A DNA stretch of 64,000 nt, from positions 1,612,001 to 1,676,000 of the forward strand of contig OY764903.1 in the NCBI GenBank assembly GCA_963668605.1, given 5' to 3'. Below the pieces are notes generated by a model. The model searched no databases. It had not been told where the DNA came from and saw only the letters and a list, made by a program, of their open reading frames with translations. Of the stretch, positions 18,501-27,284 are shown in pieces (position 1 is the first letter of the stretch; each line of letters begins with the position of its first letter). This DNA comes from G963668605 sp963668605. GTDB lineage: Bacteria > Acidobacteriota > Terriglobia > Bryobacterales > Bryobacteraceae. The translations under genes were made by a program, and so were the position numbers.

Positions 18501-19079
18501 TTCGGGAAGGGCAAGAGACTCTTGAATACGTCGCATGCCGTTCTGAGCCGGCTGGTAAGTGGGTGGCAGAACGCTGTAATGTACACGTATGCTTCAGGAA
18601 TTCCGTGGGCCCACCCGAGCAATGTGATCTACGTGAAGAACGCCAACATGTCAAACCTCAATTGGGACGCGCCAGTGGTTCAAGGGGTACGTCCCTGTGT
18701 TGGGCAGATTGCCGCGGACGGAAGCATCAGCATGCTGAAGACCAGCACACAGTGGGGTTGCGCGGCGGGCGACTATAATTTTCTGATCCTGCCGAACTAC
18801 GCTCCGGGCATGCTGCCGAGCAATGATGGCCAGTTGCGGAACCCGTCGGCGCCACAGATCAGCATGTCGATGAATAAGACGACGGTGATTAAAGAACGAT
18901 TACGGCTACAGTTCCGCGCCGAGGCTTTCAACCTGACCAACACGTACGATTACTACGGCGCCACTTGGAACAACAGCCCCAACAGTTCGGCTTTCGGCTC
19001 GATCACGAAAGCGACGGTCGCAGCCACCGGGTCGGGCTTCCCGCGCCAGGTACAGTTCGCGCTGAAGCTGTTGTTCTAA
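15510..19079 (+). CDS. Oar-type TonB-dependent receptor
   Basis: 1189 residues. Signal peptide LVFAASVLACAGLLVAQ; GAGGGAG lies 6-12 bases before the ATG. Carboxypeptidase-regulatory-like domain (LTGRVTDSSDASIPGCSV), then LPLNGRNPFML, plug (LIPPVDAVQEFKIQTNSYD) and long barrel ending KLLF. It matches the receptor at 6647-10189 throughout, including DANSFQNNA and YNGRDK motifs, so the two are paralogues on either side of the divergent promoter region. The gene is followed after 21 bases by a TIM epimerase. The paired organisation suggests that each receptor serves a related but distinct ligand. Two Cys in the loop LCNPLEGGSPSYCD probably form a disulfide; the paralogue keeps the same CDLMEGGVPSYCD arrangement. 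Confidence 0.93.
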   Translation: MVARKFLVFAASVLACAGLLVAQEFRAKLTGRVTDSSDASIPGCSVRVINIETDESIPVVTDARGDYTVPLLRPGKYRVTAEAKGFKSFTRDGLAVAVGQSATLDIRLAVGDVSETVVVKDEAPLLDAAKADRGQVISNQGVSELPLNGRNPFMLSATVAGVNFNGNLIYERPFDNGSGADWSINGGFNRQNEFLLDGAPNNSLTNGNNLALIPPVDAVQEFKIQTNSYDAQYGRTSGGIVNVSLKSGTNMLHGTLFEFMRRSFLDANSFQNNAAGAPRVGHYQDQFGGEIDGPVYLPKIYNGRDKTFFMFTFEQFRDGTPRPFTLSVPQPEFFQGDFSKLADKNGNRIAVYDPLTGQANASGAWVRQAFPGNMIPVSRINPVAKAILSYQLKPNTVTPGQGYSIQNCFLPGSGSNAANGDLDRFHNVAMKFDQNFGSANRVFFRAAWNNRFEFGSQNGLTGVGSRGQLPQQRQNRAYGLDWVGTATPSLIFNARLSFNRFFESNRTDGNKGFDMTSLGYPVSMVKQLAQQDYYGAYQFGTYNRLGGYPSTSYTNTWALAPNATFIHGAHMLKGGLDVRWVQYLSVAPGSGLALNFDQAFTQAIYNTADSSSGNAIASTLLGYPSGGSADNNVLPTYMYKYYAPYLQDDWKISKKLTLNLGLRWDFNTPANERYNRMNRGFDATVVNPADKLIDHSLYPGTLKGSILFAGANGQPREAANLHMTAAQPRIGFAYHVEQNTVVRGGWGRYYMNPNGYMQTAGFSQATPFESSLDSGRTPALGANGAAPLFNPFPNGMRIPAGASGGALTFLGQGFTFFNPEFKPPHMDQFSLGIQRQLPLNSMIEVSYVGSRGNELQDSIGYNQQSLASRKLCNPLEGGSPSYCDALVKNPFVGLAPFSGTTLYSAQTVSRTRLQTPFPEFGAITKDGLNTGKSWYNAAQVVYQIRSKGGLTLHANYTLSKMIQQSGWTDSAAMVPDRGISSLDRTQNITVSSVWELPFGKGKRLLNTSHAVLSRLVSGWQNAVMYTYASGIPWAHPSNVIYVKNANMSNLNWDAPVVQGVRPCVGQIAADGSISMLKTSTQWGCAAGDYNFLILPNYAPGMLPSNDGQLRNPSAPQISMSMNKTTVIKERLRLQFRAEAFNLTNTYDYYGATWNNSPNSSAFGSITKATVAATGSGFPRQVQFALKLLF

Positions 19080-19100
19080 TTGGCGAGATAGGAAATCCAC

Positions 19101-20039
19101 ATGTCTGACTTAAACCGCCGGCGTTTTCTCGAATTATCATCATTGCCGGGCGCCTCGTTTCTGCTACGCGCAGCGACAGCGCCCCGCAAGATGAAGATGT
19201 GTCTGGTTTGCGGCGCCATCGGGGTCAAGGCCACTCAACTTGAGGCTATCGATCTGGCCCACCGCTATGGCTTCGAGGCAGTCGAGCCTCAAGCAAACTA
19301 CCTCGCGTCGCTGGCGGATTCGGAGCTGCAGCGATTGCTCCAAGACCTTAAGAACAAGCATCTGGAGTTCGGAGCTTCGCCGATCCCTGCCGATTTACGC
19401 TCCAGCGACGAAGAGTTTCAAGCGGCTGTGAAACGTCTCCCCGCATTCGCTAAGGCTCTCCAGCGAGCCGGCGTGACCCGCACCACCAAGTTCGTAGCCC
19501 CATCGGATGACACGCTCGCGTATTCGGATAATTTCAAACGTCACGCCATGAGAGTACGGGAAGTCGCGTCCATTCTGGAGGATCACGGTTTGCGGTTCGG
19601 ATTGGAGTATGTTGCCACCAAGGACGCATTAGAAAAGGAACGCTACCCGTTCATTCACAACATGAAAGGCATGCGGGAATTGATTGCGGAGACTGGCAAG
19701 GCCAATGTCGGCTTGGTGCTCGACAGCTTCTTCTGGTATACCGCTAAAGAGACAGACGGCGATTTGCTGGCGCCGACCAACAAAGAGATTGTATCTGTGG
19801 ATTTGGATGATGCTCCGGCCGGACTTCCGGTGGACCAACAACGAGACCAACGGCGCGAACTGCCGGCCGCAACAGGCGTGATCGATCTGGCGACTTTCCT
19901 GAACTGCCTTAACAAGATTGGTTTCGACGGTCCAGTCCGCGCTGAGCCGTTTAACGAAGCGCTTCGTAAACTGCCTAAGGAAGACGCGGTTGCCGCAACT
20001 AGCCAGGCAATGAAAAAAGCATTTGCATTAATTCGCTGA
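19101..20039 (+). CDS. TIM-barrel sugar phosphate isomerase/epimerase family protein
   Basis: 312 residues with AGGAAA 6 bases before the ATG. N-terminus LNRRRFLELSSLPGA is a twin-arginine signal. The barrel carries IDLAHRYGFEAVEPQ, the Glu-containing strand LRFGLEYVATK, VGLVLDSFFWY (Asp), IVSVDLDDAP and GPVRAEPFN, positions where metal ligands sit in xylose-isomerase-like TIM barrels. Family members interconvert sugars or act on keto-sugars. It is only about 30% alike by eye to the epimerase at 10396, so it is not a simple duplicate. It probably shares a transcript with the preceding receptor and Gfo/Idh. Confidence 0.83.
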   Translation: MSDLNRRRFLELSSLPGASFLLRAATAPRKMKMCLVCGAIGVKATQLEAIDLAHRYGFEAVEPQANYLASLADSELQRLLQDLKNKHLEFGASPIPADLRSSDEEFQAAVKRLPAFAKALQRAGVTRTTKFVAPSDDTLAYSDNFKRHAMRVREVASILEDHGLRFGLEYVATKDALEKERYPFIHNMKGMRELIAETGKANVGLVLDSFFWYTAKETDGDLLAPTNKEIVSVDLDDAPAGLPVDQQRDQRRELPAATGVIDLATFLNCLNKIGFDGPVRAEPFNEALRKLPKEDAVAATSQAMKKAFALIR

Positions 20040-20256
20040 CTCCCAGCCAACATTGCTCAAGTGCGCTTGCCTAGCAGGTAGCCACGGATGACTCAACTGG
20101 TAGCGCCTCCGGCCGGCACCGTTTGTGGTGGCTCCGGACAGCCAGCGGCGACGATTGCCCGTCTGTGTTTCCGCCGTCTGTCTCTTGTCAGACCCGGTGT
20201 CAAACTCGGATCTTTGTTCATTCGATTGGTATATAATTATCCGGCAACCCATCCCC

Positions 20257-22884
20257 ATGATCAGAAAACAACGAGCAACACTGATAGCAGCGGCCGGTTT
20301 CATTTCGGCCTTTGCCGCGCCATTCGCCGTCTTGGCGGCCGAACTGGTTCGAATCGAGCCGGCCCACCGCTTCATGTTCCCCGGAGGCAAGGAGGTGGAT
20401 GCGATTGACGGCGACTACCTGCTGCGCAGCGACAAGATTGTTGCGACCGTCGGCGGTACGGCAACGTTTCGTGACGCCAATGTCAACACGCAGTGTGTGC
20501 AGGGGGCCGTGCTCGATCTGGTGCGGCGCGATCTGCCCGGCGCGAATAACGATCTGCTGAGCGCTTACTATCCCCACGGGCATTTTCTCGATGATCCGGC
20601 CGCGACGCGAGCCGAAATCGTCAAGGCTGCCGGGCCCGAGGTGGCGATCCGCTTCTATCGCGCGGCCAACCAGGGCAAACAGGGCGATCCGGTCGAAGTA
20701 GTGACCGAGTACAGCTTGCGTGACGGCGAGCCGTACCTCCGAATTCGGACCACCTACCGAAATCCATCCACTTCCAAGTCCGCCAACGCGGCCATCTATG
20801 ACAAGATCCGCGCCGACGGGCTCTTTCGCATTCCGCCCGCTGGGACGTCCGATTCCCTGATCTACTACGAGCCTTCGAACCGCGCTGCGTACGGAGTGGT
20901 TCGTGCCGGTGGCGCTCCCATCCAATCCTATGCCAACCCCGCCAAGGTTACCTACAACCAGGTGGGCGGTAACCGCCTTGACTTTCCCGAACTGCTGGCC
21001 AAGGGTCCGGGCGTGAAGCCGCTCGGGGAGGCGCTTCCCCTGCCCTCGCCGATTCCGCCGGGCGGCTCGGTGAGCGTCGAGCGATTCTTGGCGCCGGGCC
21101 GCCATCCTGCCGACGTGCAGTTTGTCATCGACGAAATACTCGGGCGCCATCCCGCCGCCGTGCGGCTCCGCGTAACGGACGGCCAAGGGAAGCCGGTCTC
21201 CGGGGCAAGCGTGCAGGCGTTGCGTGACAGCACTGCGGTATCCGAGGGCTGGACGGATGTCGCGGGCAGGCTCACGCTCCCGATCGCGCAGCCGGGTCCG
21301 TTGGAGATTTTGGTGACCGATCGCGGGCGCGCCGAAGTGCGCAAGAACCTGAACGTCCCTGCCTCCGCCGGAGCGGAGACAGCGATTGGCATGGGGCCCT
21401 TGGCCCAGGCCGCTTTTGATATTGCCGATACGACGCGCGGCCGCGGGCGTGGTCCTGTAAGGGTCGTGTTACTTGGAGTCGACGGCACGCCAAATCCCAA
21501 TTTCGGGCCGGAATCGATGGCCTACCAGGCGGGAAATGTCTGCTTTTCGCGCGACGGCCTGTTCACTGTCGCGCTGCCGCCGGGCCGCTATGAAGCGGTT
21601 ATCGGGCGTGGGCCCGAATACACTTTGAAGACGGTGCGCTTCGAAGCCGCTTACGGCCGGGTCGCGACCGTTACCGCCGAGATCAAGCGGGCCTTCGAAA
21701 GTCCCGGATGGGTGATCGCGGATCTTCACAATCACTCCACCCTGAGCAATGACAGCATCGCCGACCCGGGCGGACGCGTGGTGGGGATGGCTGCCGCCGG
21801 CCTCGAGTTCGCCCCTGCCACCGAGCACAACCGTCTCGCCAGTTACGATTCATACATCGAGCGCGAAAAGCTGACGCCCTTTCTGAAATCGGCGGGCAGC
21901 GTCGAGTTGAGCGGACGGCCCGGACCGGGCAGCACAAACCACCAGAATGCATTCCCGATGCGCGTGCAGGAGGGGGCGCAGAGCGGCGGCGCTCCTCGAA
22001 CCGACGTGGATCCCGCCGTGCAAATTAGCCGGCTCTACAATTACGACGGCGGCGCCGAGAAGTACGTCCAGCACAATCACCCGAATATCGGCTGGCTGTA
22101 CTACGACCGCGATCGCGACGGTAAGATCGACAGTGGATTCGGCACCCGCAAATATACGCACGCCATCGAGATTAACCGCGATATCGCCAAACTGCTCCAG
22201 TATCTGGAACCAGGGAACACTTCCGCCCGGCGCGGCAACTCGTTTTACTGGCTGCAGATGCTTAATCAGGGGGACCGCATCTTCGGGGCCGCCAACTCCG
22301 ACGCGCACACCACCGGTTACAACAATGGTTCGATCTTCACCTACATCAAGTCGCGGACGGACATGCCTGCGCAGATCGACCCGTTGGACCTAGCCCGGGC
22401 CGCGAAATCGGGGCAGATGGTAATGAGCAACGGGCCGTTTCTCGATGTCTCTCTCAACGGCGCACTGCCCGGCGCTGAACTGCGCGTGAACGGTACGGCT
22501 ACGCTGAAAATACGGGTGCAGTGCGCGCCATGGATTGATATCGACCGGGTACAGGTGTTGGTCAACGGCCGGCCAGATCCGGCGCTTAACTTTAAGCGGT
22601 CGGCAGCGTCCGAAGGATTTCGGAGCGGTGCGGGTCCGGTGCGTTTTGATCGGGAGATCCCGTTGCGGCTCGCTCGCGATGCCCACATTATTGTCGTCGC
22701 GGCCGGAGAGTCTTCGAAGCTTGGACCGTTTCACGGCGGCTTCGCAAGTCAGATCCCGACCGCTGTAAGCAATCCCATTTTCATCGACGTGGATGGTGAC
22801 GGATTTAAGCCTAACAAAGATACGCTGGGCGTTCCGCTTCCTGTTGCCGGCAGCGCGAAGACCTCCGCGGAAGCTGAGCCCTAG
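20257..22884 (+). CDS. CehA/McbA-type PHP metallohydrolase with Ig-like domain
   Basis: 875 residues from the ATG at 20257; the frame is open further upstream but only from here is there a signal peptide (ATLIAAAGFISAFAAPFAVLA). Residues 30-300 form a beta-rich domain; 305-400 resemble a carboxypeptidase-regulatory/Ig fold (TDGQGKPVSGASVQAL); from about 485 a PHP-type metal site appears: DLHNHS (residues 489-494), EHNRL, HNHPN (606-609) and NSDAH (680-684). The last part contains the NGPFLDVSLNG motif and VDGDGF at the end. CehA/McbA and related PHP proteins hydrolyse carbamates, phosphates or other esters; the in vivo substrate here is unknown. A TATAAT lies at 20232-20237 but no -35 partner is clear. 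It converges with the esterase at 23019. Confidence 0.82.
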   Translation: MIRKQRATLIAAAGFISAFAAPFAVLAAELVRIEPAHRFMFPGGKEVDAIDGDYLLRSDKIVATVGGTATFRDANVNTQCVQGAVLDLVRRDLPGANNDLLSAYYPHGHFLDDPAATRAEIVKAAGPEVAIRFYRAANQGKQGDPVEVVTEYSLRDGEPYLRIRTTYRNPSTSKSANAAIYDKIRADGLFRIPPAGTSDSLIYYEPSNRAAYGVVRAGGAPIQSYANPAKVTYNQVGGNRLDFPELLAKGPGVKPLGEALPLPSPIPPGGSVSVERFLAPGRHPADVQFVIDEILGRHPAAVRLRVTDGQGKPVSGASVQALRDSTAVSEGWTDVAGRLTLPIAQPGPLEILVTDRGRAEVRKNLNVPASAGAETAIGMGPLAQAAFDIADTTRGRGRGPVRVVLLGVDGTPNPNFGPESMAYQAGNVCFSRDGLFTVALPPGRYEAVIGRGPEYTLKTVRFEAAYGRVATVTAEIKRAFESPGWVIADLHNHSTLSNDSIADPGGRVVGMAAAGLEFAPATEHNRLASYDSYIEREKLTPFLKSAGSVELSGRPGPGSTNHQNAFPMRVQEGAQSGGAPRTDVDPAVQISRLYNYDGGAEKYVQHNHPNIGWLYYDRDRDGKIDSGFGTRKYTHAIEINRDIAKLLQYLEPGNTSARRGNSFYWLQMLNQGDRIFGAANSDAHTTGYNNGSIFTYIKSRTDMPAQIDPLDLARAAKSGQMVMSNGPFLDVSLNGALPGAELRVNGTATLKIRVQCAPWIDIDRVQVLVNGRPDPALNFKRSAASEGFRSGAGPVRFDREIPLRLARDAHIIVVAAGESSKLGPFHGGFASQIPTAVSNPIFIDVDGDGFKPNKDTLGVPLPVAGSAKTSAEAEP

Positions 22885-22929
22885 TACTGAGCTGAGCAGG
22901 AGCAGCGAGCAGCTCACGAACTTTCGGTA

Positions 22930-22952
22930 TTCCGGGTCAGCTTGACCCGGAA
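22930..22952. terminator. Bidirectional hairpin between convergent genes
   Basis: Perfect inverted repeat with 10-base arms (TTCCGGGTCA / TGACCCGGAA) and a 3-base loop, placed 46 bases after the plus-strand PHP gene and 67 bases after the minus-strand esterase gene. The position between convergent stops suits a two-way terminator, but neither side has a strong T-run. Confidence 0.5.
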
Positions 22953-23018
22953 CCTGTCGGGAGGCAAGAATTTCTCGCTCGCGGCCTTCGTAATCGTCAC
23001 TGGCGCCACGCGCGATGA

Positions 23019-24116
23019 TTACGTACGCAAAACGCTTTCCAGGAGGGGATACGCCACCCGGCCGCTCCATTCGTGGCCGCCCTCGAAATGATCCACCTGT
23101 AGCCGGTCTTCGGCCCCCAGCGCCTTGAATGCCGGCCGCATTCGCGCCAGCGCGATTTCGCCTTCTTTGGGCTTGGTGTGTTTGTCGTGGCTACCGGCCG
23201 TCCACAGGCAATATCGCGGCGCGATCAGCGCACTGATCTCCGGCGTATCCCCGTATTCGAGCAGGCCCGGGATCACCTGGGCGCCGCACGAAAATGGCGC
23301 GGTAGCGTTCTTCTGCAACAGATTCAGCGCACCGCCCAGCACAGCCACGCGAATACGCGGTTCCAGAGCGGAAACCAGCATAGCCATGCGGCCGCCGTAC
23401 GAAAGACCAGCGCAACCCAGGCGGTTGGCATCCACGGCGCTGTGCCTGGCCAGGAACTCGAAGGCCCAGAGAGAGTCTCGAAGATTCTCCGCAATCAGCA
23501 GTTTGCCTACCAGTTGCATGCGAACAAACGTGTCCGCACACGGACTATCCCTGTACCCTTCCACATCGCCCAACCGCCTGCCGAAAGGAACCAGACACGG
23601 CACAACAACGACATAACCGCGCCGCACCAATTGAAGGCCATAGTCGTACTTCAGTTTGGCGATGTTCTCTTCAATTCCCGGCGCCCCCAACTTGCCGGCG
23701 ACCGCATCGTGACCGAAGGGACCGTGACCGTGAATCGCCAGCATGCCGGCGCGGCGCGGCGAACCGGTTTGCCCCGCGGGCGTCAGGAGGTGCATCGGCA
23801 GCGGTTCAACCCCGTTGGCCTCGAGAACCAGTTCATGCCGGGTGTGGTCTTTCAATTCGACCACACGCTGGGTAACTGTGCTCCACTTGTCCGGCGGCCT
23901 GAACGGCCCCAACAACGAGAGCAGCTTTCCGGTGAACTGAGACTGCCACGCGCGACACGCGGCAGCGGAGGTTCCACGAAATTGCATCTTGAGCGATGCC
24001 TTCTCCACTCCCCGCCGGCACATTTCGTCTGCCGTGGGTACGGCGGCCGGCTCATCGGCCAAAAGAGACACCGTGTTCATTCCCGCAGCCCATTTCAGCA
24101 GCTCTCGGCGATTCAT
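23019..24116 (-). CDS. Alpha/beta hydrolase, acetyl-xylan-esterase-like
   Basis: 365 residues. Two ATGs overlap at 24119 and 24116; the second is preferred because GGAAGG is then 6 bases upstream. N-terminus NRRELLKWAAGMNTVSLL is a twin-arginine-type signal. The alpha/beta-hydrolase nucleophile elbow is GLSYGGR, the Asp is expected in AGSHDKHT and the catalytic His is in FEGGHEWSG. Oxyanion-side sequence AIHGHGPFG is present. The arrangement fits the dienelactone-hydrolase/acetyl-xylan-esterase-like group (abhydrolase_7 type), which removes acyl groups from glycans or related esters. It lies convergent to the PHP gene and divergent from the glycoside-hydrolase-like gene, so its transcription starts near 24120-24320. 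Confidence 0.82.
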   Translation of the reverse strand: MNRRELLKWAAGMNTVSLLADEPAAVPTADEMCRRGVEKASLKMQFRGTSAAACRAWQSQFTGKLLSLLGPFRPPDKWSTVTQRVVELKDHTRHELVLEANGVEPLPMHLLTPAGQTGSPRRAGMLAIHGHGPFGHDAVAGKLGAPGIEENIAKLKYDYGLQLVRRGYVVVVPCLVPFGRRLGDVEGYRDSPCADTFVRMQLVGKLLIAENLRDSLWAFEFLARHSAVDANRLGCAGLSYGGRMAMLVSALEPRIRVAVLGGALNLLQKNATAPFSCGAQVIPGLLEYGDTPEISALIAPRYCLWTAGSHDKHTKPKEGEIALARMRPAFKALGAEDRLQVDHFEGGHEWSGRVAYPLLESVLRT

Positions 24117-24321
24117 CATATGCCTTCCATAGTAGTGAAATTCAAGCAACGGGCGCGCAAACGATCTTTTCCGTCAGTCCGCGGGGGTGTTCTCCACAAA
24201 AACAAGATTCCGGGGCCCGCCAATCGACCGGAGTGTATCCTGGATGAGAATCCTGATCTCCGGGCTCCAACCCTCGAGAGGACTGGCTTCGCGCGGCTGA
24301 GTACGAATCAGTGAGACAACT

Positions 24322-25803
24322 ATGACGCGACAATTTTTTTCGAGACTGCTTCTCACGCTGGCGATCGGATTGTGTTACCCGAGTGCGGTCTTGCCTGCTC
24401 CGGTCAGTGTCCATCCATCAGGGCACTACCTGGTTTACGATGGCAAGCCGATACTGCTGATCACTTCCGATCACCACTACGGCGCCGTGATCAATGCGGA
24501 TTTCAACTATGATGCGTTCCTCGATAAGTTGAAGTCGAGGGGGATGAACTTCACACGAATTTACCCGGGGACTTATCTTTCAAAATACAACTTCGCTTAC
24601 GACGGCAATCCTCTGGGCGCTGCTGCCGGGCGCCAGATTCTGCCCTGGAGGCGAACGACCGTTACCGGGGCACATCCAGTGCTCGGGGGAACCAGGTTCG
24701 ACCTGGACAAGTGGGATGAGGCTTACTTTGCCAGGCTGCGGGACTTCTGTACCAAAGCCCACCGGCGCGGGATTGTCGTCGAGATTTGTCTATTCAACGG
24801 CATGTATGAGGACCGCTGGCCGTTCCAGGCAATGAACGCGGAGAACAATATTCAGGGTGTGGGCACAGCCACCTGGGATATGGTGCAATCCCTGATTGCC
24901 GACCCACGGCTGCTGACTTATCAGGAACGTTATGTGACGGAGATCACGAAGCGGTTGAATGATTTTGACAATCTGCTCTTCCATGTCTGCGACGAGCCGA
25001 ATATGTCGAAACAGCCTGCCAGCGTTTTCGGGCCGTGGATGAGCCGCCTGATGGATGTTTTCAGGACCGCGGAAAGCACACTACCGAAGAAGCATCTGCT
25101 TGGCCAGACGGTCAGTTTTGCTATGAGAAATAATGAAGCCGACTTTTCCGGCGACAAGCGCATTCAGTACATCGACACGGAATACGCCCGGGGACTGGTC
25201 GATCTCAAGAATGCATATGGGCACAAGAAGCCCGTGGTTTATATCGAATCAAATTACTATCCTTTTCAGTATTCCGGAGACACCCTGAGTGGGACTCGAG
25301 TGGAAGCGTGGGAATACATGATTGGCGGAGGCGCCGGGTTCATGCACTTGAACGCGCTCTACACCACGCGCAATCCCGCGGGCGGCGACGAGATCGATGC
25401 CGTGTTGAATGTCTTCGCCGTGCTGCGGGAGTTCATGAAGAGTTTCGATTACACTGCCATGAATCGGGATTTCTCGTTTCTCGTAAGCGACGTACCGCCG
25501 GGCGCCCACGTCGCGGCCATGGCACAGGCAGGCAAACAGTATGCCTTTTATATTCACCATTCCCACGGTGACAGGCCAAGCGCGTCGTTCAGGACTTACA
25601 TCGCCGATCCGGGTGCGTACCAGGAACGATTCACCTTCACGTTTGCGGCCGGAACGTACCGGGCTGAATGGGTCAATCCATCGAGTGGCGCGATCATCGG
25701 AACCGAGACGTTTACTCATCCTGGCGGCAGCCGCACGATGTCGCCGCCGGCCCCCTATGCGATCGATATCGCGCTCAGGATGAAGGCAACCGGGCGTATG
25801 TGA
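24322..25803 (+). CDS. Secreted glycoside-hydrolase-like TIM-barrel protein
   Basis: 493 residues with a signal peptide (LLLTLAIGLCYPSAVLPAP). Early sequence HYLVYDGKPILLITSDHHYG and GMNFTRIYPGTY is typical of the entry strands of clan-A-like glycoside hydrolases (DUF4038/cellulase-like). Glu225 in FHVCDEPN is a good acid/base candidate; Glu287 in YIDTEYARG or the Glu in VVYIESNYY could be the nucleophile. After the barrel (about residue 390) there is a small beta domain (TFAAGTYRAEWVNPSSG) like the C-terminal DUF5060-linked modules. Neighbours (esterase, Gfo/Idh) agree with glycan breakdown. No family number can be given safely, and the activity is inferred from fold-like motifs only. Confidence 0.75.
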   Translation: MTRQFFSRLLLTLAIGLCYPSAVLPAPVSVHPSGHYLVYDGKPILLITSDHHYGAVINADFNYDAFLDKLKSRGMNFTRIYPGTYLSKYNFAYDGNPLGAAAGRQILPWRRTTVTGAHPVLGGTRFDLDKWDEAYFARLRDFCTKAHRRGIVVEICLFNGMYEDRWPFQAMNAENNIQGVGTATWDMVQSLIADPRLLTYQERYVTEITKRLNDFDNLLFHVCDEPNMSKQPASVFGPWMSRLMDVFRTAESTLPKKHLLGQTVSFAMRNNEADFSGDKRIQYIDTEYARGLVDLKNAYGHKKPVVYIESNYYPFQYSGDTLSGTRVEAWEYMIGGGAGFMHLNALYTTRNPAGGDEIDAVLNVFAVLREFMKSFDYTAMNRDFSFLVSDVPPGAHVAAMAQAGKQYAFYIHHSHGDRPSASFRTYIADPGAYQERFTFTFAAGTYRAEWVNPSSGAIIGTETFTHPGGSRTMSPPAPYAIDIALRMKATGRM

Positions 25804-25882
25804 GATGCGACCGGCGCCATAATGTGTTGTTTTCGGCCCACTCGGCATGAGTCCCCGAACAAGCCATGCAACCACACCGTTG

Positions 25883-25891
25883 TGTTAAAAT
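25883..25891 (+). promoter_or_regulatory. Possible extended -10 element
   Basis: TGTTAAAAT resembles an extended -10 (TGnTAnnnT) and ends 16 bases before the ATG at 25908. No -35 is obvious. If real, it excludes the upstream ATG at 25866 as the start of the Gfo/Idh gene. Confidence 0.25.
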
Positions 25892-25907
25892 CGCCAAGGC
25901 TAAATCG

Positions 25908-27284
25908 ATGCTCTCCCTACCCACATCTTTGTCTTCCGGCAGGCGGCTCAGTCGCCGGCACTTCAGCATGGCCGCGCTCACGGCGGCCGCCTCCACTCGC
26001 GTATTCGGAGCCAACGACAGGATCCACGTCGGCTATATCGGTCTCGGCAACCGTGGCGACCAGGTCCACGACGCGTTCCTCGAACACGGTGACCAGGAAA
26101 CAGTCGCCGTTTGCGACCTGCGTGAGGACTATCTCGACCTGGCGGTGAAGAAGTCTCGGGCCACGCCCAAACGCTATAAAGAATACAAGCAGGTGCTGGA
26201 CGACAAGAACGTAGACGCGGTCGTCATTGCCACGCCCGACCACTGGCACGCTCTCATGTTCGTGCAGGCTTGCCGCGCCGGCAAGGATGTATACGTGGAA
26301 AAACCTCTTTCGCTCACCGTGGCCGAAGGCCGGCGCATGGTGCAGGTAGCGGAAGAGACAAAACGGGTTACCCAGGTCGGCACCAACCGGCGCTCCTGGA
26401 AATCTTACTACGAGGCGGCCGAGTTCATCCGCTCCGGCGGTCTTGGCAAGGTGTCGATGGCGCGCGCCTTCTCCATCCGGAACGAGTGGCCTATCGGATT
26501 GGGTACGGCCAAGGGACCAGCGCCGTCGGACTGGGAGTGGGAACACTGGCTCGGTCCCGCGCCCTACGTCAAGTACGATCCCAACCGGGAGTATTATAAC
26601 TTCCGCTGGTTCTACGATTATTCCGGCGGCCAATTGACGAACTACGGCGTCCACTTCATTGATGTCATCCGCTGGTTCACCGGTCTCGGCGTACCCAAGT
26701 CGGTCGCGGCCATGGGCGGCCAGTACGCTGGGATCGCGGATAACCGGGAGATCCCTGACACCATGCAGGTGATGTGGCAGTTCGACCCGGGCGTGCTGGT
26801 GACCTTCACGCTATCCAACGGCAATGGCGCATCCGGCGACTTGAAGAACTCGGAGATTGAAATCCGGGGCACGAAGGGCACTATGTACGTGCGCAACTCG
26901 CGTTGGGAAGTGGTACCGGAATCCATTAGCGATGTTCCCACCGGCTACGCCCTCGGCAAGGGTTACGGCAACCCGGTGAACCGCGCCGGCGGCTCTTCTG
27001 GAACCAGGAAGAAGCTGATCGAGGCCAGGACGGGAGCAGGAACTGCGTCCTACGATACAGAGTCCCACACCCGCAATTTCCTCGATTGCATGCGGTCGCG
27101 GAAGAAGTGCAATGCCGACGTACTCATCGGTCATCAGTCCACGTCGACCACCCTGATCGGCAATATCGCAAACAAGACCCGCCAGATGCTCGAATGGGAC
27201 GGCGCACAGGAGAAGTTCCCCGGACATCCTGAGGCGGATCGCTATCTCAGCTACCAGTACCGCGCTCCGTACAAGCTCGGATGA
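25908..27284 (+). CDS. Gfo/Idh/MocA family oxidoreductase, Tat-exported
   Basis: 458 residues from the ATG at 25908 (AAGG 8 bases upstream); an in-frame ATG at 25866 lacks a ribosome site and would add 14 residues. Twin-arginine signal RLSRRHFSMAALTAA. Nucleotide motif YIGLGNRGDQ, VAVCDLRED, TPDHWHALM and the signature VEKPLSLT. The C-terminal half has FRWFYDYSGGQLTNYGVHF and ends SYQYRAPYKLG, common in secreted Gfo/Idh proteins of Bacteroidota, Planctomycetota and Acidobacteriota. Predicted to carry out NAD(P)-dependent sugar redox chemistry in the periplasm with tightly bound cofactor. It follows the glycoside-hydrolase-like gene after 104 bases. Confidence 0.9.
   Translation: MLSLPTSLSSGRRLSRRHFSMAALTAAASTRVFGANDRIHVGYIGLGNRGDQVHDAFLEHGDQETVAVCDLREDYLDLAVKKSRATPKRYKEYKQVLDDKNVDAVVIATPDHWHALMFVQACRAGKDVYVEKPLSLTVAEGRRMVQVAEETKRVTQVGTNRRSWKSYYEAAEFIRSGGLGKVSMARAFSIRNEWPIGLGTAKGPAPSDWEWEHWLGPAPYVKYDPNREYYNFRWFYDYSGGQLTNYGVHFIDVIRWFTGLGVPKSVAAMGGQYAGIADNREIPDTMQVMWQFDPGVLVTFTLSNGNGASGDLKNSEIEIRGTKGTMYVRNSRWEVVPESISDVPTGYALGKGYGNPVNRAGGSSGTRKKLIEARTGAGTASYDTESHTRNFLDCMRSRKKCNADVLIGHQSTSTTLIGNIANKTRQMLEWDGAQEKFPGHPEADRYLSYQYRAPYKLG

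Noticed and set aside
23178..24314. 378-codon open frame on the plus strand
   Set aside because: Antisense to the esterase with GxSxG and His motifs; no protein-like features.
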